DNA from: a virus
DNA length: 23,725 bases
Strand: one strand, 5' to 3'
IMG/VR virus record: IMGVR_UViG_3300010430_000456
Location: 1 to 23,725 of that record
Part shown: positions 6,241 through 13,219 of the stretch, piece after piece
Position numbering within the stretch: the first letter of the stretch is position 1
Layout of the letters: each line of letters starts with the position of its first letter
Position numbers and translations under genes: made by a program
The notes under the pieces: model-generated
What the model was told of the DNA's origin: nothing
The model's database searches: none
What the model saw: the letters and a program-made list of their open reading frames with translations, nothing else

Positions 6241-7221
6241 ATGTATACAAATAAGACCAATATACCTATTTCTCTCGCTGTATGGCTCTGTAATGACGAT
6301 TACGACCATAACCCTGATACAAACGTAATCAGTGCCACAACCCTGCTAAAACCGCTTAAATCAATCATATTAGCCCGTCAGAACATGGATCTGGACAAGA
6401 TTGCTGACGTTTCCAGCCTGATACCCTCCAGAATGGGAACAGCTCTGCATACGGCTGTAGAGGACGCCTGGAAGGATAAAGAAAAGCTTATACCCCTATT
6501 AAAAAGTCTTGGGTATAACGATGAAGTTATTGACAAGATTTTGATCAATCCTGATCCAGAAGAAATCAAACCAGAATCCATCTGTATTTACATGGAGCAA
6601 CGTGCTCAGAAAGCGTCTGGTAAATATTATATTTCGGGCAAATTTGATTTTGTAATCGAAGGCAGACTTGAAGATTTCAAATCCACTGGTACATACAATT
6701 ACATCAGTGGCTCCAACAAAGAAAAGTATCGTCAACAAGGATCAATATATCGTTGGTTAAATCCAGATATTATTACCAATGATGTAATGACCATTCAGTA
6801 TATATTTACTGACTGGAGTAGTCTCAAAGCCAGGACAGATAAGAATTATCCGTCCGGTCGATTAGTAGAACAAAAAATACCATTAATGAGTCTTGCTGAA
6901 ACAGAAAGTTTTATTAATGCCATTACTAAACAAATAGCAGAGTTTGAGCATACAGATCAGGATGATCTTCCCCCTTGTACTTCAGAAGAACTCTGGGCAA
7001 AACCAGACGTATTTAAATATTACAAAGATCCTGCAAAGCGAGCCAGATCAACTAAAAATTTTCCTACATATCAAGAAGCAGCAGCTAGATTAGCTAAAGA
7101 TGGAAGCGTAGGAATAATTGACACAGTAAAAGGACAAGTTGTTCGTTGTCGTTATTGTGATGTTTCTGGTATCTGTAATCAGGCTGCAAGCTATATTGCA
7201 GACGGGACACTTGTATTATGA
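6241..7221 (+). CDS. PD-(D/E)XK (RecB/Cas4-like) nuclease with probable Fe-S cluster
   Basis: A DNA exonuclease-type protein for recombination or processing of replication ends. RecB-like motifs in order: H70 in GTALHTAVEDAW; D136 in GKFDFV; D145-F-K147 in LEDFKST (the D/E-x-K pair); then a helix with YRQQGSIYRW, matching the QxxxY motif. Cysteines C303, C306 and C312 near the C-terminus and C17 near the N-terminus have the arrangement of the Cas4/AddB 4Fe-4S cluster. The ATG has GAGGA about 10 bases upstream. The first 360-450 bases use more C- and G-ending codons than the rest of the gene. The stop overlaps the next start by four bases (ATGA). Confidence 0.85.
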   Translation: MYTNKTNIPISLAVWLCNDDYDHNPDTNVISATTLLKPLKSIILARQNMDLDKIADVSSLIPSRMGTALHTAVEDAWKDKEKLIPLLKSLGYNDEVIDKILINPDPEEIKPESICIYMEQRAQKASGKYYISGKFDFVIEGRLEDFKSTGTYNYISGSNKEKYRQQGSIYRWLNPDIITNDVMTIQYIFTDWSSLKARTDKNYPSGRLVEQKIPLMSLAETESFINAITKQIAEFEHTDQDDLPPCTSEELWAKPDVFKYYKDPAKRARSTKNFPTYQEAAARLAKDGSVGIIDTVKGQVVRCRYCDVSGICNQAASYIADGTLVL

Positions 7222-8054
7222 ACAAGAAAAAATTATGTATTTATCATGGAAATTGTGCAGATGGATTTGGAGCAGCATGGGTAGTCAGAAAAGCATTCGG
7301 GGAAGAAAATGTAGAATTTCACCCAGGAATATATGGTCAACCACCACCAGATTGTACTGATAGAGAAGTTATTATGGTCGACTTTTCGTACAAACGACTT
7401 ACTCTATTAGATATGGCTGCTGAAGCTAAAAATATCTTCATACTTGATCATCATAAAAGTGCTGAAAAAGATCTCATTGAGCTTCCGCTCAATGTTACAG
7501 CAGTATTTGATATGGAACGAAGTGGAGCAATGCTGGCATGGAATCAATATTTTCCAGAAAGAACAGCTCCTGAATTAATTCGACATATCCAAGACAGAGA
7601 TTTATGGAAATTTGAACTTGATGGAACTCGTGAAATACAAGCTTCTGTATTTTCATATCCATATGATTTTAATGTATGGGATGTATTAATGTCTGCAGAT
7701 AAAACATTATTACAAAGAGATGGTAGAGCTATTGTTCGTAAACAAGAAAAAGATGTAAATGAACTGTTAGGTGTAGGATTGTATCGTACAACGATTGGTG
7801 GACATGAAGTACCTGTGCTTAATGCTCCATATTTCTTTTCATCAGAAGCAGGACAAATAATGTGTAAAGGAGAACCCTTTGCAGCTTGTTATTGGGATAC
7901 ACCCAATAATAGAGTTTATAGCCTTCGATCTAATGAAGACGGTTTAGATGTATCAGAAATCGCATTCAAATTTGGAGGAGGAGGACATAAACACGCTGCA
8001 GGGTTCACTATTTCTTATGATAAATTATTAGATTTAGTTAAAGAGAATCCATAA
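7218..8054 (+). CDS. DHH/DHHA1 family phosphoesterase
   Basis: A manganese-dependent phosphoesterase. Signature residues are complete: D15 in HGNCADGFGAAW, D55 in VDFSY, the D77-H78-H79 triad in LDHHKS, and the DHHA1 substrate-binding loop GGGGH ending at His257 in FGGGGHKHAAGF. At 278 aa it is the compact form close to NrnA/nanoRNase and oligonucleotide or cyclic-dinucleotide phosphodiesterases, and distinct from RecJ (about 570 aa). Likely substrates are short oligonucleotides or a signalling nucleotide; a role in recycling degraded host DNA or in countering a nucleotide-based defence is inference only. It is coupled to both neighbours through start-stop overlaps. Confidence 0.88.
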   Translation: MNKKKLCIYHGNCADGFGAAWVVRKAFGEENVEFHPGIYGQPPPDCTDREVIMVDFSYKRLTLLDMAAEAKNIFILDHHKSAEKDLIELPLNVTAVFDMERSGAMLAWNQYFPERTAPELIRHIQDRDLWKFELDGTREIQASVFSYPYDFNVWDVLMSADKTLLQRDGRAIVRKQEKDVNELLGVGLYRTTIGGHEVPVLNAPYFFSSEAGQIMCKGEPFAACYWDTPNNRVYSLRSNEDGLDVSEIAFKFGGGGHKHAAGFTISYDKLLDLVKENP

Positions 8055-8389
8055 TGATTAAAGGCATCTTACTTAAATTAACTTTAGCGACTATTGTGCC
8101 AAGGTTAATTCATAATGGTATGAATAATTTACCAAAGTTAAAAAACATTATTCCACAAAAGAAAACCAAATTAGATATATTTTTTAATAATATTAAAGAT
8201 ACCCATACAATAGAAATTGATGGAGATTTCTATAAATTAGATGGTTTCATTAATGAAGAAGACGAAAAATATATTTATGTAACTTCATTAGATGATTTTA
8301 ATGGGGAAGAACACATTTTTGATCTTCACGATACTACTGATAGAAAAATTTTAGAAAAAGCCACTTTGTATAAATTAACAAAAATTTGA
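8054..8389 (+). CDS. Hypothetical protein (111 aa)
   Basis: Not recognised. The start shares a base with the preceding stop (TAATG). A short hydrophobic N-terminus (MIKGILLKLTLATIV) is followed by a Lys-rich stretch and an acidic beta-rich domain (IEIDGDFYKLDGF, then EKYIYVTSLDDF). The N-terminal segment is too short and polar to be called a clear signal peptide; it could anchor the protein weakly. Its stop region contains the ribosome site (TTGAGGG) for the primase gene. Confidence 0.55.
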   Translation: MIKGILLKLTLATIVPRLIHNGMNNLPKLKNIIPQKKTKLDIFFNNIKDTHTIEIDGDFYKLDGFINEEDEKYIYVTSLDDFNGEEHIFDLHDTTDRKILEKATLYKLTKI

Positions 8390-8398
8390 GGGTACGAA

Positions 8399-10546
8399 AT
8401 GAAAGATCTTAGTACTGTCGGGCATTTTAAACCTGCCGAAAAATTAGTCAGAATTCTGATGAAGAAAACTCAGAATAATAATCCATTATTTTTTAGAGTT
8501 CTGGTTGCATATTATTTCAGTAAAGTTGCATCAATGATGCGTACTGATATTAAAACTCATGATAGAGGTGTTATTCCTGTTGGAATGTATGCACTCAATC
8601 TGGCTAATTCAGGACATGGTAAAGGCCATTCAACCAATATCATTGAAGACCAGGTTATTAATCAATTTAGAGATAGATTTTTAAATGAAACTTTTCTAGC
8701 AATAGCTGAAAAGAATCTGGCTAAATTAGCTATTAAGCGAGCCATTAAATATAGCGAAGATGAAAGCGATATGCTCGAACGAATTAAGAAAGAGTTTGAA
8801 TCATTAGGAACTTTAGCATTTTCATTTGATAGTGGTACTACAGCAGCTGTCAAACAAATGCGTCATAAATTATTAATGGCAAATGCTGGTTCAGTTAACT
8901 TCGAAATGGATGAGATTGGTTCTAATCTTATGGCAAATACTGAAGTACTGGGCACATTCTTGGAATTGTATGATGTCGGTAAAGTAAAACAAAAATTAAT
9001 TAAAAACACTACTGACAATAAACGATCTGAAGAAATTGAAGGTCGAACTCCTACCAATATGATGTTATTTGGTACACCAAGTAAATTATTAGATGGTGAT
9101 AAAACTGAGAAAGAATTTTATACCATGTTGGAAACAGGATATGCACGAAGATGTATCTTTGGCTTCACAAAACATTTAAGTAAACGTACAGAGCTTACAG
9201 CAGAAGAAGTTTACGACATGATGACTGACCAAAACTCTGCTGATTATCTTGATGAGATTTCTACGAAGTTAGGAAAATTAGCTGATGTTATTAATTTCCA
9301 TTCAACATTAAGTATGACTAAAGATGTAAGTCTGGAGTTAATTAAATATAGACTTGAATGTGAAGAAATATCGGATTCACTAAAAGAACATGAGGAAATT
9401 CTTAAAACAGAAATTGCTCATAGATATTATAAAGTACTGAAGCTATCTGGTACTTATGCTTTTATTGATGGTAGCCATGAGATCACGGAAGATCACTTAT
9501 ATTCTGCAATCAAACTCGTTGAAGAGTCTGGTGCAGCATTTAAGGAAATTCTTAATAGAGAACGTCCTTATGTGAAATTAGCAAATTATATTGCTGATAT
9601 TGGTCGTGAAGTTACCCAGGTTGATCTGGTCGAAGATCTACCATTTTACAAAGGTGGAGAGTCTCAAAAGAAAGATATGATGGCTCTGGCAATTGCCTAT
9701 GGGTATAAAAATAATATCATTATTAAAAAAGCATACAGTGATGGTATTGAATTCCTGAAAGGGGAATCAATGAAAGTTACTGATCTTGATCATATGACTA
9801 TTTCATATAGTAAAGATCTTGCTCAAGGGTATGCAGCTGACACAGCTCCATTCAGTGCTCTTCATAAACTCGTTTGTCTGGATGATTATAATTATACAGC
9901 TCATCGATTTAATGAGGGACATAGAGCTTCGCAAAATGCATTACCAGGATTTAATCTGGTAATCATTGATGTGGATAAAGGAGTAAGTTTATCTACAGCT
10001 CAATTATTATTAAAAGATTATAAATGTTTCTTTGCTACAACTAAGAGACATACTGATCAGGAAAATAGATTTAGAATTATTTTCCCACTATCACATATCG
10101 TTAAATTAGGAGCTACTGAGTATTCCAAGTTTATGCAGAATGTATTCAATTGGCTTCCTTTCCCTTGTGATGATCAGACAAAAGATATTGCCAGAAAATG
10201 GTCATCATTTAATGGTAAATATTATTATCAAGAAGGTGAGCTATTAGATGCAATGCTATTTATTCCGCAAACCAGAAAAGCTGAAGAGCAGAATAGAAAA
10301 GTAATGGATCATCAATCCTTAGATAATCTAGAACGCTGGTTTTATCTCAACACAACATTAGGTAATCGTTCTAATCAATTAATTCGTTATGCGTTAGCGT
10401 TGGTTGACAACGGACAAAGCGAACAAAGTATTAATAATGCTGTAATGACATTTAATACTAAATTGAAAGAACCATTACCTGAAGAAGAGATAAATGGTAC
10501 AATTATGATTACAGTTGCAAAGGCTGTAACGAAGAGAGACATTTAA
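8399..10546 (+). CDS. N4 gp43-like primase/helicase (DUF3987-like ATPase plus AEP-type primase)
   Basis: A 715-residue replication protein of the N4 gp43 type. The N-terminal half is DUF3987-like: a variant P-loop NSGHGKGHS with G72, G74, K75 and S78, then SFDSGTTAA, NFEMDEIGS (Walker B-like acidic pair) and MMLFGTPSK (sensor-like). The C-terminal half (about residues 480-640) shows an archaeo-eukaryotic primase core: D524-V-D526 in FNLVIIDVDKG, H551 in TTKRH and FRIIFPL. A helical C-terminal domain follows. The protein probably primes and helps unwind DNA for the split polymerase. The start has a GAGGG ribosome site overlapping the upstream stop. The primase role is from motifs; helicase activity is inferred. 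Confidence 0.8.
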   Translation: MKDLSTVGHFKPAEKLVRILMKKTQNNNPLFFRVLVAYYFSKVASMMRTDIKTHDRGVIPVGMYALNLANSGHGKGHSTNIIEDQVINQFRDRFLNETFLAIAEKNLAKLAIKRAIKYSEDESDMLERIKKEFESLGTLAFSFDSGTTAAVKQMRHKLLMANAGSVNFEMDEIGSNLMANTEVLGTFLELYDVGKVKQKLIKNTTDNKRSEEIEGRTPTNMMLFGTPSKLLDGDKTEKEFYTMLETGYARRCIFGFTKHLSKRTELTAEEVYDMMTDQNSADYLDEISTKLGKLADVINFHSTLSMTKDVSLELIKYRLECEEISDSLKEHEEILKTEIAHRYYKVLKLSGTYAFIDGSHEITEDHLYSAIKLVEESGAAFKEILNRERPYVKLANYIADIGREVTQVDLVEDLPFYKGGESQKKDMMALAIAYGYKNNIIIKKAYSDGIEFLKGESMKVTDLDHMTISYSKDLAQGYAADTAPFSALHKLVCLDDYNYTAHRFNEGHRASQNALPGFNLVIIDVDKGVSLSTAQLLLKDYKCFFATTKRHTDQENRFRIIFPLSHIVKLGATEYSKFMQNVFNWLPFPCDDQTKDIARKWSSFNGKYYYQEGELLDAMLFIPQTRKAEEQNRKVMDHQSLDNLERWFYLNTTLGNRSNQLIRYALALVDNGQSEQSINNAVMTFNTKLKEPLPEEEINGTIMITVAKAVTKRDI

Positions 10547-10743
10547 TGGTAGTTCAAGAAACCGAACTTCAACAAGAACATGATGCAAAGATTATTTTTA
10601 CTGCAATAGTAAATGGTGATTTTGCATCTTTTGCTGAAGCTGAGTTAGCTGTCACTGAAATGTATATTCCTGATATGAATTTTTCTCGTGCAGGAATATG
10701 TCACGCATTAGATTTATTGAAACAACACTATTATCCAAGTTAA
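10546..10743 (+). CDS. Small hypothetical protein (65 aa)
   Basis: Not recognised. The ATG shares one base with the primase stop (TAATG), so it is translationally coupled. The product is acidic and helical with a single Cys, no membrane segment and no motif. It is placed between the primase and the ATPase, so a role in the replication complex is possible but unproven. Confidence 0.55.
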   Translation: MVVQETELQQEHDAKIIFTAIVNGDFASFAEAELAVTEMYIPDMNFSRAGICHALDLLKQHYYPS

Positions 10744-10752
10744 GGAGATTCC

Positions 10753-11478
10753 ATGTCCAACGAGAACGACAACCTAGTTTTAGTAGGTGGTAAATCAGCA
10801 ACTGGTAAAAGTGCCAGTCTGATGAATATCGAAAAACCAGAAGGTGTAATGTATCTCAATTGTGAGAATAACAAGAAACTTCCATTTAAAAGTAAGTTCA
10901 TGGAACTATCTGTAACTGATCCTTTACAAGTTTATGAAGCATTTGAAAAAGTAGAGGATATGCCAAATATTCATACTGTCGTAGTAGATAGTTTAACTTA
11001 CATGATGGACATGTATGAGACTGTGCATGTCCTTCCGGCCACTAACACCATGCAAGCTTGGGGAGAATATGCACAGTTTATGAAACGATTAATGTCTCAG
11101 TATGTGGCTAAATCTACCAAGAATGTAATTTTCTTGGCTCATACAACAGATGTTATGAATGAAGCTGAAATGATTAATGAAACTCTGGTTAAAGTAAAAG
11201 GTTCATTAATGAATCAAGGAATAGAATCCTATTTCAGTACCGTAATAAGCTGTAAAAAAATTCCGATTACTAAATTGGAAGGCTTCGAAAGTAAGATGTT
11301 AAATCTTTCAGACGAAGAAAATCATCTTGGTTTTAAATATGTATATCAAACCAGGTTAACCAAAGAGACTGTTAATGAACGCATGAGAAGCAGTCTCGGA
11401 ATGTGGGATGTTAAGGAAACTTACATCGACAACAACTTGCAACACGTTATCCAACGGTTGCACGACTATTATCAATAA
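10753..11478 (+). CDS. P-loop ATPase, N4 gp42-like (AAA_24/Sak4-type)
   Basis: A RecA-like P-loop ATPase. Walker A is G13-K-S-A-T-G18-K19-S20, Walker B is hydrophobic residues ending at D79 (TVVVDSLT), and a third strand NVIFLAHT matches the sensor strand. At 241 aa it fits the phage AAA_24 or Sak4-like group, whose members act in recombination or annealing with an SSB; N4 has a related essential replication protein (gp42, from memory). It is followed closely by the SSB gene, supporting a joint role. The strong ribosome site AAGGAG at 10742-10747 fixes the start. Confidence 0.82.
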   Translation: MSNENDNLVLVGGKSATGKSASLMNIEKPEGVMYLNCENNKKLPFKSKFMELSVTDPLQVYEAFEKVEDMPNIHTVVVDSLTYMMDMYETVHVLPATNTMQAWGEYAQFMKRLMSQYVAKSTKNVIFLAHTTDVMNEAEMINETLVKVKGSLMNQGIESYFSTVISCKKIPITKLEGFESKMLNLSDEENHLGFKYVYQTRLTKETVNERMRSSLGMWDVKETYIDNNLQHVIQRLHDYYQ

Positions 11479-11492
11479 ACAGGAGAAATCAT

Positions 11493-12218
11493 ATGTTTGA
11501 TAATCTAAAAACTGATGAAGCCATCAAAGAACAAGGTGACTCATTAGGTGGCTTTATCTTGGACTCTGCGATTTATGACATGGCGATTGACCTGGCATAT
11601 TTCGATACATCTCAGGGTGGAGCAACTAGCCTTAATTTCCATTTCAAAGGAAAGAATGGCGTAAATCTTCGTCAGACGTTCTGGGTCACAAGTGGTAAAG
11701 CTAAAGGCGCAACAAATTACTATCTTGATAAGAATGGTGACAAGCAGTATCTGCCAGGATTCAGTCAGGCTAACAGCATTTGTAAATTGGCTGGTGGTGA
11801 TGACATGGCAAATCTGCCTCATGAAACCAAAACTATTAAGGTTTGGAATTCTGAGCTGAAGAAAGAAGCCCCAATGGAAAAAGAAGTATTGACTGGCCTT
11901 AATGGTAAGGAAATTACTTTGGGTGTTATCCGTCAGGTTGTGGATAAAAATGTTAAGAACTCTGACGGTAAATATGTTCCTTCTGGTGAAACTCGTGAAG
12001 AGAATGAAATCGATAAAGCATTTCGTACCTCTGATCATTTGACCAATGCTGAAATTCAAGCTGAAGAAACAGCAGCAGTTTTCTACGATAAGTGGAAAGA
12101 GAAAAACACTGGTACTATTCGTCAGAAAGCTAAGGCTGCGAAGAATGGAGCTGGTGGAACTGCAGGTACTCCAGCTGGTGCAGCTGGTGGTGAACCAGCA
12201 AAAAGTCTGTTTAATTAA
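11493..12218 (+). CDS. Single-stranded DNA-binding protein, N4 SSB (gp45) type
   Basis: Coats single-stranded DNA in replication and recombination; N4 SSB is also required as an architectural activator of transcription by vRNAP and RNAPII. The 241-residue protein follows N4 SSB along its length as I recall it: SLGGFILDSAIYDMAIDLAY near the start, NYYLDKNGDKQYLPGFSQAN in the middle, YVPSGETREENEIDKAFRT and AVFYDKWKEKNTGTIRQKAK near the end. A flexible Gly/Ala/Pro tail then ends in the hydrophobic peptide SLFN. The strong ribosome site AGGAG precedes the ATG. The same tail peptide ends a neighbouring small protein (12729-12992). Confidence 0.88.
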   Translation: MFDNLKTDEAIKEQGDSLGGFILDSAIYDMAIDLAYFDTSQGGATSLNFHFKGKNGVNLRQTFWVTSGKAKGATNYYLDKNGDKQYLPGFSQANSICKLAGGDDMANLPHETKTIKVWNSELKKEAPMEKEVLTGLNGKEITLGVIRQVVDKNVKNSDGKYVPSGETREENEIDKAFRTSDHLTNAEIQAEETAAVFYDKWKEKNTGTIRQKAKAAKNGAGGTAGTPAGAAGGEPAKSLFN

Positions 12219-12220
12219 GA

Positions 12221-12721
12221 ATGTCTAAGATTGATGTAATAGCATGTGATCCTGGTCAAACAGGATCATTTTGCTTATTACGTTTAGACAGTACTCAACA
12301 GCCTAAGATTTTTTTCATTGAAAATGCTAATCCATTAAATGAAATACAAGCTTGGTTGGCTGATGCTACTACTAATTTGAACATACGAATGTTGATGGTT
12401 GAAGAAGTCCACAGTGTTTTTGGTGCTAGTGCAAAAGCCAATTTTACTTTTGGTAGAAATGTCGGTGTAGTTAATACACTATTAGACTTACTTCCTATAG
12501 GTAAAGACATTGTTCAACCAAAAGAATGGCAGAAATTTTGTGGTATTCCTGCAAAAAAGAAAGGCCAAAAACGATCAACAGCCGATGTAAAGAAGTTAGT
12601 GGCAGTAGCAGCTGACCGCCTTTATCCAGGATGTGATATACGAACTCCTCGAGGACGTATTCTGGATGGTAGAGCTGATGCTCTAATGATTGCACATTTT
12701 TGTGCACACAAATACAAGTAA
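12221..12721 (+). CDS. RuvC-like Holliday junction resolvase
   Basis: A 166-residue RNase H-fold nuclease expected to cut branched DNA before packaging or during recombination. The four acidic ligands are in place: D10 in ACDPGQTG, E61 and E62 in MVEEVHS, and D149 and D153 in DGRADALMIAHF. The conserved FTFGRNVGVV helix and WQKFCGI are also typical of phage and bacterial RuvC-like proteins. The length is close to RuvC (about 170 aa). The gene starts 2 bases after the SSB stop with only a weak ribosome site, so coupling to SSB translation is likely. Confidence 0.87.
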   Translation: MSKIDVIACDPGQTGSFCLLRLDSTQQPKIFFIENANPLNEIQAWLADATTNLNIRMLMVEEVHSVFGASAKANFTFGRNVGVVNTLLDLLPIGKDIVQPKEWQKFCGIPAKKKGQKRSTADVKKLVAVAADRLYPGCDIRTPRGRILDGRADALMIAHFCAHKYK

Positions 12722-12728
12722 GGAGAAG

Positions 12729-12992
12729 ATGGTGCAATTAACATTACAAGATGACGAAATCAGAGATGCAATCTCTCAGTATGTTAGTAAACAGGGGATT
12801 GAAACGTCTGATAAAGTCGTAAAGATCAAAATTAAAAGTGGACGGAAAGGTAATGGTTTAACAGCAATTGTATCTGTTGAAAATAAACCTGAGCCAGAAA
12901 CTAAAATAGCAAAAGAAGCAACTTCTGCTGAATCATCTACTGGTGAAGTTACACAAGAAGATAAGGAAGCAGCTGGTTCGCTGTTTAATTAA
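12729..12992 (+). CDS. Small phage protein with an SSB-like SLFN tail (87 aa)
   Basis: The open frame can be read from 12690 inside the resolvase, but AAGGAG at 12719-12724 fits the ATG at 12729 (or GTG at 12732). The N-terminal domain (LTLQDDEIRDAISQYVSKQG, then KIKSGRKGNGLTAIVSVE) resembles a small conserved phage domain of unknown function that often starts with a similar helix and has a GRKGNG turn. A low-complexity Glu/Thr/Ser linker follows and the protein ends in GSLFN. The SSB encoded two genes upstream also ends in SLFN, so the two may dock on the same partner. Function unknown. Confidence 0.75.
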   Translation: MVQLTLQDDEIRDAISQYVSKQGIETSDKVVKIKIKSGRKGNGLTAIVSVENKPEPETKIAKEATSAESSTGEVTQEDKEAAGSLFN

Positions 12993-12994
12993 TC

Positions 12995-13219
12995 ATGAAT
13001 ATGATTGATGGAGCTAAAGCTTTAGGGATTGCAGTAATTGGTATTATGTTATTTTTACTTTTACCTTTTATTGGTCTTATTTTTTTAGGAGCAATAATTT
13101 TCTTTTTTGCTTATGTATTCATAAGAGAAATGAGAGAAGAAAAATTACAACAAAAATATGAAGAAGCGAAAGCATCTAGAAAGGAGCAATCGCAAGCTCA
13201 AGACCAGCCATGTGAGTAG
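12995..13219 (+). CDS. Small membrane protein at the end of the rightward unit (74 aa)
   Basis: A very hydrophobic stretch (about residues 10-45) can form one long or two short membrane helices, followed by a charged, coiled-coil-like cytoplasmic tail (IREMREEKLQQKYEEAKASRKEQ). This layout occurs in many phage membrane proteins, including holin-like ones, but no specific family is recognised. The last 44 bases overlap the 3' end of the leftward vRNAP gene, so its C-terminal tail codons are antisense to that gene. No terminator separates the converging genes. Confidence 0.6.
   Translation: MNMIDGAKALGIAVIGIMLFLLLPFIGLIFLGAIIFFFAYVFIREMREEKLQQKYEEAKASRKEQSQAQDQPCE

Noticed and set aside
11544-12059. 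Leftward 171-codon open frame opposite the SSB gene
   Set aside because: The SSB on the plus strand is a recognised family with a strong ribosome site. The antisense product looks random (many Ile/Phe/Cys/Thr) and has no start signal.
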